DNA of 64,000 bases from Aquibium sp. A9E412 (GTDB lineage Bacteria; Pseudomonadota; Alphaproteobacteria; Rhizobiales; Rhizobiaceae): assembly GCF_030398335.1 (NCBI RefSeq), contig NZ_JAOAOP010000001.1, forward strand, positions 186,001-250,000, read 5' to 3'. Under the pieces are notes generated by a model. It was not told where the DNA came from. It did no database searches and saw only the letters and a list, made by a program, of their open reading frames with translations. Positions 39,033 to 47,453 of the stretch are shown piece after piece. The position numbers were made by a program, and so were the translations under genes. Position 1 is the first letter of the stretch, and each line of letters opens with the position of its first letter.

Positions 39033-39460
39033 GCGGTCCTCATCTCGGCGCTGCGCAACCCGTCGAGCGCGGCGGAAACGGCATCGGCTTCGGCCGGATC
39101 GGCGAAGCGGAAGCGGCCGCCGGTCCACGTGAAATCACGCAATCGGACCGAAACCGTGACGGCGTCCGGCTTTTCCAGCCCGGCGATGTCGCGCGCGGCG
39201 AGCACGCGGGTGAGAAACCGGTCGCCGAAGGCCTGGACGATGCCGGTGCGGCCGTCGCCGAGCGCCAGGAAGGCGGTCTCGCCGTCGCCGGCAAGCCGCA
39301 CCGCGCGCACCGCGTGGTCGGGAAAGTCCTCGGCGAAGCGGGCGCGCGCCTGCGCCGCGTCGGCCAGCCGCGCGGTGCGGCTGCCGCCCGTCAGATGCAC
39401 GGCCAGCACGATGGCGGCGATGCCGCCGACGACGAGAATCACGAGCAGCGTGAGACCCAT
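39029..39460 (-). CDS. Single-pass membrane protein of unknown function
   Basis: A 143-residue protein with an N-terminal membrane anchor (GLTLLVILVVGGIAAIVLAVHL). A soluble domain follows with alternating strands (AVRAVRLAGDGETAFLALGDG, TGIVQAFGDRFLTRVLAARDI, AVTVSVRLRDFTWTGGRFRF). No family could be named. It is the first gene of an operon whose three members overlap by ATGA at each junction, so its product is expected to work with the downstream desaturase-like enzyme. Upstream 145 bp to the squalene synthase-like gene are non-coding and carry the promoter. Confidence 0.78.
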   Translation of the reverse strand: MGLTLLVILVVGGIAAIVLAVHLTGGSRTARLADAAQARARFAEDFPDHAVRAVRLAGDGETAFLALGDGRTGIVQAFGDRFLTRVLAARDIAGLEKPDAVTVSVRLRDFTWTGGRFRFADPAEADAVSAALDGLRSAEMRTA

Positions 39461-39605
39461 GCCCCTGCCCTTTCAGACCATCCGGCGCCCGGCACCGCCC
39501 GCCGGCACGGCGCGGCCGCCGGGCGCGATGCGCCGGCTTCGTCTGACGCCGGCCTCCTCCGCGCATCCGGCGGTTGCACGACAGTGCCGCCGCTTGACGT
39601 TTACG

Positions 39606-40463
39606 TCAACGGCGGGCGGACGGCCAGCCCCGCATGGCGGCGCGCAGCACCAGCCAGTGGCGCGCGAGCGGCGCGATGCCGGCCGGCCGGACCAGCGCGC
39701 CGGCCGGATCGGCCGCGATGCGCCGCAGATAGGCGCCGACCGGGGCGAGCGGCAGGAAGGCCGGGCGCAGGCTTTGCGGCAGGTCTGCCGCAGCGCGCTC
39801 GAAGGCGGTCAGATGCTCGCGCCCCAGCGCGGCCATGGCGGCGACCGCCCGCGCCGGCCCATCGGCCGTGCCCGCCACCAGCGCGTCGCGGTCGGTGCCG
39901 ACGGCGGCCAGGATGTCGGCCGGCACGTAGCACTGGCCGCGCGCGCGGTGCAGCGGCAGAAGCCGCAGCAGCCCGGCGATCGCCTGGGCACAGCCGGCAT
40001 GGCCGGCGAGCGCGCCGCTGTCGCGCGCCGCCTCGGCGTCGAGCACGAGCGCCGAGAGCTGGATCAGCGCCCCGGCGGTCTCGCCGCAATAGCCCTCGAG
40101 CGCGGTGCGGTCGGGCATCGGGTCGTCGTAGAGGTCGAAGATGCGCGCCTCGAGATGATCGAGCAGCGCCTTGCGCGGCAGCCGGCAGGCCTGCACCGTC
40201 TCGAGCAGCGCGCGTGCCGTCGGGTGCCCCTGCGCGGCCTCCGGACCGGATTCCGCCTCGATGACGTCGCGCCACCACTGCAGGCGCATCTCGCCGGGCA
40301 GCGGCTCGCTGACACGGTCGCGCACGGCCGCCACCTCGGCGTTGAAGGCGTAGAGCGCCAGCAGATGCGCGCGCGCCTCGCGCGGCGCGTAGAGGGCGGC
40401 GAGATAGCGGTCCGGATCGGCCTGGCGGACGAGCTCGGCCGTGGCGTCGCCGGCGGCGGCCAT
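39606..40463 (-). CDS. Squalene/phytoene synthase family protein, NDUFAF6-like
   Basis: A 285-residue protein with the trans-isoprenyl synthase helical fold. FNAEVAAVRDRVSEPLPGEMRLQWWRDVIE is the family motif. The second conserved Asp-rich region is degenerate (YCGETAGAL instead of DNIVD-like), so terpenoid synthesis is doubtful. Such proteins in alphaproteobacteria are related to mitochondrial NDUFAF6, a complex I assembly factor. It lies immediately after a NDUFAF3-like gene, 2 bp apart, which favours a shared role in respiratory complex assembly. Confidence 0.82.
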   Translation of the reverse strand: MAAAGDATAELVRQADPDRYLAALYAPREARAHLLALYAFNAEVAAVRDRVSEPLPGEMRLQWWRDVIEAESGPEAAQGHPTARALLETVQACRLPRKALLDHLEARIFDLYDDPMPDRTALEGYCGETAGALIQLSALVLDAEAARDSGALAGHAGCAQAIAGLLRLLPLHRARGQCYVPADILAAVGTDRDALVAGTADGPARAVAAMAALGREHLTAFERAAADLPQSLRPAFLPLAPVGAYLRRIAADPAGALVRPAGIAPLARHWLVLRAAMRGWPSARR

Positions 40464-40464
40464 G

Positions 40465-40857
40465 TCAGTCGACCGCCAGCAGCGCGGCGGCGACCGCCCG
40501 GTCCTCGGCCAGAAGCACGTTGAAGGTGCGCACCGCCGCGCCCGTCGCCATCGGCTCGGCGGCGATGCCGGCGGCGCGCAGGGCCTGCTTCAGCGCGCCC
40601 GGCAGCGGATCGAGCCGCACCCCGGTGCCGACCAGCAGGATCTCGATCTCGCCGGCCTCGGCCATCAGCCGGGCGAAATCGTCCTCGCGCAGCGCCGCGC
40701 GGCTTTGCGGCTCCCAGCCATAGATGCCGGACGGCAGGCACAGCAGCGACCCGCGATGCGACATCTCGGCGAAGCGGAAGCCGCCATTGCCGTAGGCGTC
40801 GATCGGCGCCCGGCCCGGGAAGTGGGCCTGGCGGAACTGCAGGCCGTAGCCGCTCAC
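40465..40857 (-). CDS. Mth938-like/DUF498 protein, NDUFAF3 homologue
   Basis: A 130-residue single-domain protein of the Mth938 fold. HFPGRAPIDAYGNGGFRFAEMSHRGSLLCLPSG and EIEILLVGTGVRLDPLP are typical. The mitochondrial relative NDUFAF3 assists complex I assembly, and its bacterial homologues are commonly found next to secDF. The GTG start at 40857 overlaps the TGA stop of secDF (GTGA), so the two are translationally coupled. It ends 2 bp before the NDUFAF6-like gene. Confidence 0.87.
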   Translation of the reverse strand: MSGYGLQFRQAHFPGRAPIDAYGNGGFRFAEMSHRGSLLCLPSGIYGWEPQSRAALREDDFARLMAEAGEIEILLVGTGVRLDPLPGALKQALRAAGIAAEPMATGAAVRTFNVLLAEDRAVAAALLAVD

Positions 40858-43418
40858 TTGGCCGCCAGTCGCCCGGCCTCCTCCTCGCCGGCCGCCTCGT
40901 CCTCGCCCTCGCGGCTCATCTGGCTCGCCCGCATGCGGAACAGGATGAGCAGCGGCGCGGCGATGAAGACCGACGAGTAGGTGCCGATCACCACGCCGAA
41001 GATCATCGCCGCGGTGAAGGAGCGGATGACCTCGCCGCCGAAGACGAACAGCGCCAGCAGCGCCAGCAGCGTCGTCACCGACGTCATCATGGTGCGCGAC
41101 AGCATCTGGTTCATCGACATGTCGAGAAGCTGCGGCAACGGCATCTTCTTGTAGCGCCGCAAGTTCTCGCGCACGCGGTCGTACACCACCACCGTGTCGT
41201 TCAGCGAGTAGCCGACGATGGTGAGGATGGCCGCGATGCTCGACAGGTTGAACTCGATGCCGGTGATGACGAAGAAGCCGATGGTCATGATGACGTCGTG
41301 CATCGTCGCCAGGATCGCGCCGATGGCGAACTGCCACTCGAAGCGCAGCCAGATGTAGACCAGGATGGCGAACAGCGACACGAGCACGGCGATGGTGCCG
41401 GCGCGCGCCAGCTCGCCCGAGACGGTCGGCCCGACCACCTCGACGCGGCGGAACTCGTAGTCCGCCTCCAGTTCGCCGCGCACCTTGGCGATCACCGACT
41501 GCTCGGCGTTCTCGCCGCCGCCCTGCGCCTGGACGCGGATCAGCACCTCGCTCGGATCGCCGAACTCCTGCACCTGCACGTCGCCGAGATTGAGCCCCGA
41601 CAGCCGGCCGCGGATGTCGGCGAGATCGGCGTCGCCCTCGACCGCCTTGACCTCGATGAGCGAGCCGCCCTTGAAGTCGATGCCGTAGTTCATGTCGACG
41701 GTGACGAACAGCGCCAGCGTCGCGATCGAGGCGGCCGCCGACAGCGTGAAGGCGAAGCGGCGCAGCCACATGAAGCGGATCGCGGTGTCCTGCGGCACCA
41801 GCCGCAGCGGCGCGCGGGCGAGCTCCTTGGGCCGCTGGCGGCGCACCCACTCGGCGATCAGCCAGCGCGTCAGCGTGTAGGCGGTGAAGACCGTCGTCAC
41901 GATGCCGATGGCCAGCGTCACCGCGAAGCCGCGGATCGGGCCGGAGCCGAGATAGAACAGGATGACGGCGGCGATCAGCGTCGTCACGTTGGCGTCGACG
42001 ATGGTCGCCAGCGCCTTGGAAAAGCCGGTGTCGACGGCCTGCACGACGGAGCGGCCGTTGCGTCTTTCCTCGCGTATGCGCTCGAAGATCAGCACGCTGG
42101 AATCGACCGCCATGCCGACCGTCAGCACGATGCCGGCGATGCCCGGCAGCGTCAGCGTGGCGCCGAGCAGCGACAGGATGGCGATGATCATCGTGATGTT
42201 GGCCGCCAGCGCAATGACCGAGAAGACGCCGAGCAGGCCGTAGGCGGCGATCATGAAGACGACGACGAGTACCGAGCCGATCGCCGCGGCGACCTGGCCG
42301 GCGTCGATGGAATCCTGGCCGAGGCCGGGGCCGACCGTGCGCTCCTCGATGATGGTCAGCGTCGCCGGCAGCGCGCCGGCGCGCAGCAGCACCGCCAGGT
42401 CGTTCGCCGTCTGGGTGGTGAAGTTGCCGGAAATCTGGCCGCTGCCGCCGAGGATGGGCTCGCGGATCTGCGGTGCCGAGATCACCTGGTCGTCGAGGAT
42501 GATGGCGAACAGCCGGCCGACATTCTGCTGCGTGGCCTGGCCGAAGCGGGTCGCGCCCTTGGTGTCGAAGCGGAAGGAGACGACCGGCTCGTTGGTGCGC
42601 TGGTCGAAGGTGGCCTGCGCGTCGACCAGGTTCTCGCCCGACACGATCACCCGGTTCTCGATCAGATAGGGCACCGGCGGATCGTCGGTCGAGTAGAGCA
42701 CCTCGGTGCCGGCCGGCGGGCGGCCCTCGATCGCCTCTTCCACCGGCATCGACTGGTCGACCATGCGGAAGGTCAGCTTGGCGGTCTGGCCGAGGATGTC
42801 CTTCAGCCGCTCGGGGTCCTGCAGGCCGGGCACCTGGACGAGGATGCGGTCGTTGCCCTGGCGCTGGATCACCGGCTCGGTGGTGCCGAGCTCGTTGACG
42901 CGCCGGCTGACGACCTCGATCGACTGGCTGAGCGCGGAGGCGAGCCGGTAGTCGACGCCCTCGTCGGTGAGCGTGAAGCGCAGCAGGCCCGGCTCGGGCT
43001 CGCTCAGCGACAGCTCGACCAGCGTGCCGCCGCCGAACAGGCCGGAGGTGACCGGCTGGGTGAGCTCGTCGAGCGCCTGCCTGGCGGCGTCGATCTGCCC
43101 GGCGTCGCGGATGCGCACCTGCACCGTGCGGCCGGAGGCCGACAGGCCGGTGTAGCCGATGCGCTCGTCGCGCAGCAGGCGGCGGATGTCGTCGCGCGTC
43201 GTCTCGACCCGCTCCTCGACCAGCTCCTGCTGCTCGATCTGCAGCAGGATGTGCGAGCCGCCCTGCAGGTCGAGGCCCAGCGTCATCGGCTTGCTCGGCG
43301 CCCAGGCGGGCAGCGACTGGAACAGCGACGGCGGCAGGACGTTGGGCGCCGCGTAGGCGATGCCGAACACGACGGCGAGCCAGATCAGAACCGTCTGCCA
43401 GCGCGAGAAATAAAGCAT
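40854..43418 (-). CDS. secDF: Fused protein translocase subunits SecD-SecF
   Basis: An 854-residue fusion of SecD and SecF, RND-type membrane proteins that use the proton gradient to pull exported chains out of SecYEG. The SecD part has LGLDLQGGSHIL, a periplasmic P1 domain and IRGFAVTLAIGIVTTVFTAYTLTR. The SecF part begins near residue 520 with MNYGIDFKGGSLIEVK and ends with GVVIGTYSSVFIAAPLLI. About twelve membrane segments are visible. ATG at 43418 is the first residue of the N-terminal hydrophobic helix. It follows yajC by 78 bp. Confidence 0.97.
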   Translation of the reverse strand: MLYFSRWQTVLIWLAVVFGIAYAAPNVLPPSLFQSLPAWAPSKPMTLGLDLQGGSHILLQIEQQELVEERVETTRDDIRRLLRDERIGYTGLSASGRTVQVRIRDAGQIDAARQALDELTQPVTSGLFGGGTLVELSLSEPEPGLLRFTLTDEGVDYRLASALSQSIEVVSRRVNELGTTEPVIQRQGNDRILVQVPGLQDPERLKDILGQTAKLTFRMVDQSMPVEEAIEGRPPAGTEVLYSTDDPPVPYLIENRVIVSGENLVDAQATFDQRTNEPVVSFRFDTKGATRFGQATQQNVGRLFAIILDDQVISAPQIREPILGGSGQISGNFTTQTANDLAVLLRAGALPATLTIIEERTVGPGLGQDSIDAGQVAAAIGSVLVVVFMIAAYGLLGVFSVIALAANITMIIAILSLLGATLTLPGIAGIVLTVGMAVDSSVLIFERIREERRNGRSVVQAVDTGFSKALATIVDANVTTLIAAVILFYLGSGPIRGFAVTLAIGIVTTVFTAYTLTRWLIAEWVRRQRPKELARAPLRLVPQDTAIRFMWLRRFAFTLSAAASIATLALFVTVDMNYGIDFKGGSLIEVKAVEGDADLADIRGRLSGLNLGDVQVQEFGDPSEVLIRVQAQGGGENAEQSVIAKVRGELEADYEFRRVEVVGPTVSGELARAGTIAVLVSLFAILVYIWLRFEWQFAIGAILATMHDVIMTIGFFVITGIEFNLSSIAAILTIVGYSLNDTVVVYDRVRENLRRYKKMPLPQLLDMSMNQMLSRTMMTSVTTLLALLALFVFGGEVIRSFTAAMIFGVVIGTYSSVFIAAPLLILFRMRASQMSREGEDEAAGEEEAGRLAAK

Positions 43419-43496
43419 GGTGCCTCGTCGGTTGCGCTCGCGCAGGCAATCGGGCGCGAATGCGGCTTTCTGTTGACGGCTTCGTCCTGTCGGCGG

Positions 43497-43838
43497 CTAC
43501 TTCTTCGCGTTCTGGTTCGCCACGGGCTCGCTCTTCACGCGCACGTCGGCGACCATGCTGCGCACCGCCGTCACCTTGGTGCCGCCGCCGAGATCGACCT
43601 CGAGCTCCGTGTCGTTGATCACCTTGGTGACCTTGCCGACCAGGCCGCCGCCGGTGACCACGGTATCGCCGCGGCGGATCGCGGCCAGCATCTCGTTGCG
43701 CCGCTTGAGCTGCTGGCGCTGCGGCCGGATGATGAGAAAATACATGATCACGAAAATCAGCACAAACGGCAGAATGCTGATGAACAGATCCGGCGCCGAG
43801 CCTGTGCCCGCCTGTGCGAAAGCCGGTGTCACGAACAT
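43497..43838 (-). CDS. yajC: Preprotein translocase subunit YajC
   Basis: A 113-residue single-pass membrane protein that associates with SecDF. It opens with a short signal-like segment (MFVTPAFAQAG), then the membrane helix SILPFVLIFVIMYFLIIRPQ, followed by the cytoplasmic domain RRGDTVVTGGGLVGKVTKVI typical of YajC. The start at 43838 is favoured over an in-frame ATG 26 codons earlier, which lacks family similarity. It is the first gene of the yajC-secDF-Mth938-NDUFAF6-like operon. Confidence 0.95.
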   Translation of the reverse strand: MFVTPAFAQAGTGSAPDLFISILPFVLIFVIMYFLIIRPQRQQLKRRNEMLAAIRRGDTVVTGGGLVGKVTKVINDTELEVDLGGGTKVTAVRSMVADVRVKSEPVANQNAKK

Positions 43839-44023
43839 GGAGAACTCCCGAGGGGTGGGCGACGCGGGCCGTCCCTCGCCGGCCCCGTCAAGGGTGGCCG
43901 GAATATAGTCGCTCAAGCCGCCTTTGCAACTGCGCGGGGCGCCGCCCAGGCCGCTTTCCCCTGCCCTGCGGCCATGTTAGAGGCGTTCGCGCAAACGGCG
44001 CTCCAACGAAACGGGACACGGGC

Positions 44024-44902
44024 ATGAACGATGCGACGCGGATCGGCCTCGGTGCCAGGATCGACCGGCTGATCGCCGCGCTGGAACGGCTGGCGCCGCC
44101 GCCGCCGGAGGCGCCCGATCTCGCCGCGGCCGACTGCTTCGTGTGGGAGGCCGAGACGGGCCGGCTGCAGCCCGTGCAGCGCGTCAACCGCATCGACATC
44201 GGCCTGATCCGCGGCGTCGACCGGGTGCGCGACATCCTGCTCGACAACACCGGCCGCTTCGCCGACGGCCTGCCGGCCAACAACGTGCTCCTGTGGGGCG
44301 CGCGCGGCATGGGCAAGTCGTCGCTGGTCAAGGCCGCGCATGCCAGCGTCAACGCCGCACGGGCGGACACCGGGACGCCGCTCAAGCTGATCGAGATCCA
44401 CCGCGAGGACATCCACTCGCTGCCGGCGCTGATGACGCTGGTCAAGGCGGCGCCGTACCGCTTCCTGCTGTTCTGCGACGATCTGTCCTTCGACCAGAGC
44501 GACACCTCCTACAAGTCGCTGAAGGCCGCGCTCGAGGGCGGCGTCGAGGGGCGGCCGGACAACGTGCTGTTCTACGCCACCTCCAACCGGCGCCACCTGC
44601 TGCCGCGCGACATGATCGAGAACGAGCGCTCGACGGCGATCAACCCGTCCGAGGCGGTCGAGGAGAAGGTGTCGCTGTCCGACCGCTTCGGCCTGTGGCT
44701 CGGCTTCCACAAGTGCTCGCAGGACGAGTATCTCGCCATGATCGACGGCTATGTGCGCCACTATCGCCTGGAGGCCGATCCCGAGACGCTGCGCGCGGAG
44801 GCGCTGGAATGGGCGACGACGCGCGGCAGCCGGTCGGGCCGCGTCGCCTGGCAGTTCATCCAGGACCTCGCCGGCCGGCTCGGCCGGCGGCTCGACGGCT
44901 GA
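44024..44902 (+). CDS. DUF815 family P-loop ATPase
   Basis: A 292-residue AAA-like ATP-binding protein. The Walker A motif GARGMGKSSLVKAAH lies near residue 95, the Walker B region FLLFCDDLSFDQ near residue 150, and a sensor-like ATSNRRHLLPR follows. This matches DUF815, a family of uncharacterised ATPases common next to yajC in alphaproteobacteria. The ATG at 44024 is preceded by CGGGACACGGGC. It is divergent from yajC and ends in a terminator hairpin before the convergent nlpD. Confidence 0.9.
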   Translation: MNDATRIGLGARIDRLIAALERLAPPPPEAPDLAAADCFVWEAETGRLQPVQRVNRIDIGLIRGVDRVRDILLDNTGRFADGLPANNVLLWGARGMGKSSLVKAAHASVNAARADTGTPLKLIEIHREDIHSLPALMTLVKAAPYRFLLFCDDLSFDQSDTSYKSLKAALEGGVEGRPDNVLFYATSNRRHLLPRDMIENERSTAINPSEAVEEKVSLSDRFGLWLGFHKCSQDEYLAMIDGYVRHYRLEADPETLRAEALEWATTRGSRSGRVAWQFIQDLAGRLGRRLDG

Positions 44903-44981
44903 GCGCATTGGCCGCGCCCGGCGGGCGTGCCGCCCCGCCGGCTCTCCTCATGCAAGAAGGCCCGCCAATGGGCGGGCAGGA

Positions 44982-45027
44982 AGGCCGGTCCGGACTGGAG
45001 GTCATGCGGACCGGCCTGTCTTTTCTT
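44982..45027. terminator. Terminator between the convergent DUF815 and nlpD genes
   Basis: A perfect 11-bp stem AGGCCGGTCCG (44982-44992) and CGGACCGGCCT (45007-45017), with loop GACTGGAGGTCATG, followed by GTCTTTTCTT on the plus strand. A smaller hairpin GCCCGCC/GGGCGGGC lies just upstream at 44960-44977. Confidence 0.8.
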
Positions 45028-45057
45028 GCTTGATCGGCCGGCGCGCGGCGCGCCGCA

Positions 45058-46686
45058 TCACTCCAGGAAGCCGAGCGGATCGACCGGGGTGGAGTTCTCG
45101 CGCACCTCGAAATGCAGCTTGGGGCGGTCGGCGCTGCCGCTCATGCCCGACAGGGCGAGCTCCTGGCCGCGCTTGACCTCCTGGCCGCGCTTGACCTTGA
45201 TCTGGCTGGTGTGGCCGTAGACCGTCACCAGCCCGTCCTCGTGGCGCACCAGCACGGTGTTGCCGAACTCCTTCAGGCCGTCGCCGGCATAGATCACGAC
45301 GCCGTTCTCGGCCGCCTTGACCGGCGTGCCGGAGGGCACGGCGATGTCGATGCCGTCATTGCCGCCGCCGCCGCTGCGGCTGCCGAAGCCCTCGACCACA
45401 CGGCCGCGCACGGGCCAGCGCATGCGGCCGATGCCGGTGGCGTCCGGCGCGGCTGCGGCGGTCTGCCGCTCGACCGTCTCGACGGTCTCGTCGGCCGCCG
45501 CCGCAGCGGGCGGCGTCTCGCTGGCCGGCGCGGGCTTGGCGGCCGCCGCGGAGGCGGACTGCGTGCGCTCGGTGCCGCCGGTCGCCATCGTGTCGACCGC
45601 GGGCTTGGCGGCGGCCACCGCGGTGCCGGCCTCGGGCAGGGTCAGCTTCTGGCCGATCTGCAGATAGCCGTCCGACAGGCCGTTGGCCGCCTTGAGGCGG
45701 GCGACCGGAATGCCGGTCTTCTTGGCAATGCCGTAGAGCGTGTCGCCGGAGGCCACGGTGTAGACGCCGCCGGCGGCGGCCGGCGCGCGGCCGGCGGCAT
45801 CGCTGCGCGCCTGTGCCTCGGGCGCCGATTCGGCGCGGTTTTCCGGCGGCAGCACGGCGACCGGCTCGCGCGATGCGGGCCCGGGCGCCGGGGCCGGCGC
45901 GTCGGACCGCCCGCGGCCGGCGTCGGCCGCGGCCACGCGCGGATCGTTGTCGGGCGCGGAAACCGGCGCGCGCGTCGAATAGACATAGGTCGGAATGATG
46001 AGCTTCTGGCCGGCCTTGAGCTCGCCGGCGCTGGCCATGCCGTTGGCGCGCAGGATGGCGTCGGCCGGCACGCCGAAGCGGCGCGACAGGTTGTACAAGG
46101 TCTCGCCCTCGCGCACGGTGAGCGCGGTGCCGCCTGCGCGGTTCCAGCCCGGCTCCTCGGGCTCGGGCGCCGGGGCGCGCTGGGTGACCGGCTGCGCCGC
46201 CTGCTGCGCGGCCGGGCGCGGCGTCGTGCCGGTCGCCATGCCGTCGAGCTGGGCGGGGCGTGCGGCCGCCGTCTGCGTCGGGACGGGCGCGAGCGCCGGC
46301 GCGGTCTCGCCCGGCGCCTGGCTGCGGCCGAGCGGCGCGCGCTGCACGCCGCCGGCGGGCGCGGCAGCCTGCCGGACGGCCGGCGCGGTGCCCTGCCCGG
46401 CCGGCCCGCCGCCGACCAGCGCCTCGGGCCGCACGGCGCGGCGCCGGTTCACCGAGCCGGTATAGGTGGCGTCGAGACTGCCGGACTGCGCCTGGACGTC
46501 GCCGGGGAACGGCTGATCGACCGGCGCCTGCGCGACCTGCCGATTCGGATAGGCCGATCCGGTGAAGAGGCTTTCCTCGAAGCGCGAGACGTCGGAACTG
46601 CAGCCCGCCGCGACGCCGCCGACCAGCAGCACCGCCGCTGTGCGCGAAAGCTCGCGCCCGATCGTCCCCAACCTGCTCGCTCGCAT
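45058..46686 (-). CDS. nlpD: NlpD-like lipoprotein with two LysM domains and a LytM/M23 domain
   Basis: A 542-residue outer-membrane lipoprotein candidate: signal peptide with lipobox GVAAGC, two LysM peptidoglycan-binding modules (GETLYNLSRRFGVPADAILRAN and SGDTLYGIAKKTGIPVARLKAAN) separated by low-complexity linkers, and a C-terminal LytM domain. The first zinc ligand is replaced by Asn443 (NDGIDIA), while Asp447, His492 (YGHTS) and His525 (LHFEV) remain. This predicts a non-catalytic amidase activator like E. coli NlpD. The start at 46686 fits the signal peptide; an ATG 12 codons upstream exists. It follows pcm and surE. Confidence 0.92.
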   Translation of the reverse strand: MRASRLGTIGRELSRTAAVLLVGGVAAGCSSDVSRFEESLFTGSAYPNRQVAQAPVDQPFPGDVQAQSGSLDATYTGSVNRRRAVRPEALVGGGPAGQGTAPAVRQAAAPAGGVQRAPLGRSQAPGETAPALAPVPTQTAAARPAQLDGMATGTTPRPAAQQAAQPVTQRAPAPEPEEPGWNRAGGTALTVREGETLYNLSRRFGVPADAILRANGMASAGELKAGQKLIIPTYVYSTRAPVSAPDNDPRVAAADAGRGRSDAPAPAPGPASREPVAVLPPENRAESAPEAQARSDAAGRAPAAAGGVYTVASGDTLYGIAKKTGIPVARLKAANGLSDGYLQIGQKLTLPEAGTAVAAAKPAVDTMATGGTERTQSASAAAAKPAPASETPPAAAAADETVETVERQTAAAAPDATGIGRMRWPVRGRVVEGFGSRSGGGGNDGIDIAVPSGTPVKAAENGVVIYAGDGLKEFGNTVLVRHEDGLVTVYGHTSQIKVKRGQEVKRGQELALSGMSGSADRPKLHFEVRENSTPVDPLGFLE

Positions 46687-46722
46687 GAGATTAACCCGCA
46701 CATACCCGTTACTAACCGGCAT

Positions 46723-46740
46723 GATTAAAGCGCGTTAATC
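46723..46740. promoter_or_regulatory. GATTAA-N6-TTAATC inverted repeat upstream of nlpD
   Basis: An 18-bp near-palindrome, GATTAAAGCGCGTTAATC, 37 bp before the nlpD start, in an AT-rich patch with further TTAA half-sites at 46691 and 46752. Half-site spacing is 6 rather than the 7 of the CtrA consensus, so it may be a variant CtrA site or the operator of another regulator. A promoter for nlpD separate from pcm is implied. Confidence 0.45.
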
Positions 46741-46780
46741 TTACTGTGCGGTTAAGCGAAACGAAGAAAAATGCCTGATT

Positions 46781-47440
46781 CTACAAGGCTTCCGGCAGCC
46801 CTTGCGCGAGCGGCTGCAGGCGCACCGCTCCGATGTCCTCGCGCTCGAAGCGGCTGCCCGTCTTGACCAGCCGGGCGAGCGCCTGCGGGGCGTCGCCCGG
46901 GCCGATCGGCGCCACCATCACGCCGCCGCTGGACAGCTGGTCGGCGAAGCTGCGCGGCATCTCGGCGAAGGCCGCCCACACGACGATGCGGTCGAACGGG
47001 CCGGCGGCGGCGGCACCCGACAGCCCGTCCTCGCGCTCGACCAGCACGTTGGCAAGCCCCAGCGCCGCGAACCGCTGGCGCGCCTCGTCGGCCAGCGTGC
47101 GGAAGCGCTCGAGCGTCAGCACGCGCGCCGCCAGGCGGGCCATGACGGCCGCCGTGTAGCCGGATCCGGTGCCGATCTCCAGCACGCGGTGGCCGGGTTC
47201 GAGCGCCAGCGCGTCGATCACGCGCGCCTGCAGGTCGGCGCCCTCGACCGCCTCGCCGCAGCCGATCGGCACCATGCGCGGCGACCAGGCGGCCGCCTGC
47301 CACTCGACCGGCAGGAAGCTCGAGCGCGGCTGCGCCTCCATGGCGGAGAACAGCGGCTTGCCGCCGATGCCGGCGGCGCGCATGCGCAGCATGAAGGCGG
47401 CGAAGCCCTCGCGCTCGTCGAACGGGGCGGTGGCCGTCAT
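46781..47440 (-). CDS. pcm: Protein-L-isoaspartate O-methyltransferase
   Basis: A 219-residue enzyme that methylates isoaspartyl residues in damaged proteins so that they can revert to aspartate. The SAM-binding motif VLEIGTGSGYTAAVMARL and the downstream PFDRIVVWAAFAEMP are the family signatures. It lies 13 bp after surE and upstream of nlpD, the common surE-pcm-nlpD order of proteobacteria (followed by rpoS in gammaproteobacteria, but not here). ATG 47440 gives normal length. Confidence 0.95.
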   Translation of the reverse strand: MTATAPFDEREGFAAFMLRMRAAGIGGKPLFSAMEAQPRSSFLPVEWQAAAWSPRMVPIGCGEAVEGADLQARVIDALALEPGHRVLEIGTGSGYTAAVMARLAARVLTLERFRTLADEARQRFAALGLANVLVEREDGLSGAAAAGPFDRIVVWAAFAEMPRSFADQLSSGGVMVAPIGPGDAPQALARLVKTGSRFEREDIGAVRLQPLAQGLPEAL

Positions 47441-47453
47441 CGGGCCGGGCGGC

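Noticed and set aside
43430-43496. Possible sixth copy of the dispersed repeat between yajC and secDF
   Set aside because: Only the short stretch CTTTCTGTTGACGGCTTCG resembles the element; the conserved arms are missing.
44950-45033. 27-codon frame starting MQEGPPMGG downstream of the DUF815 gene
   Set aside because: It is made up of the two terminator hairpins and their T-run, and no ribosome-binding site is present.
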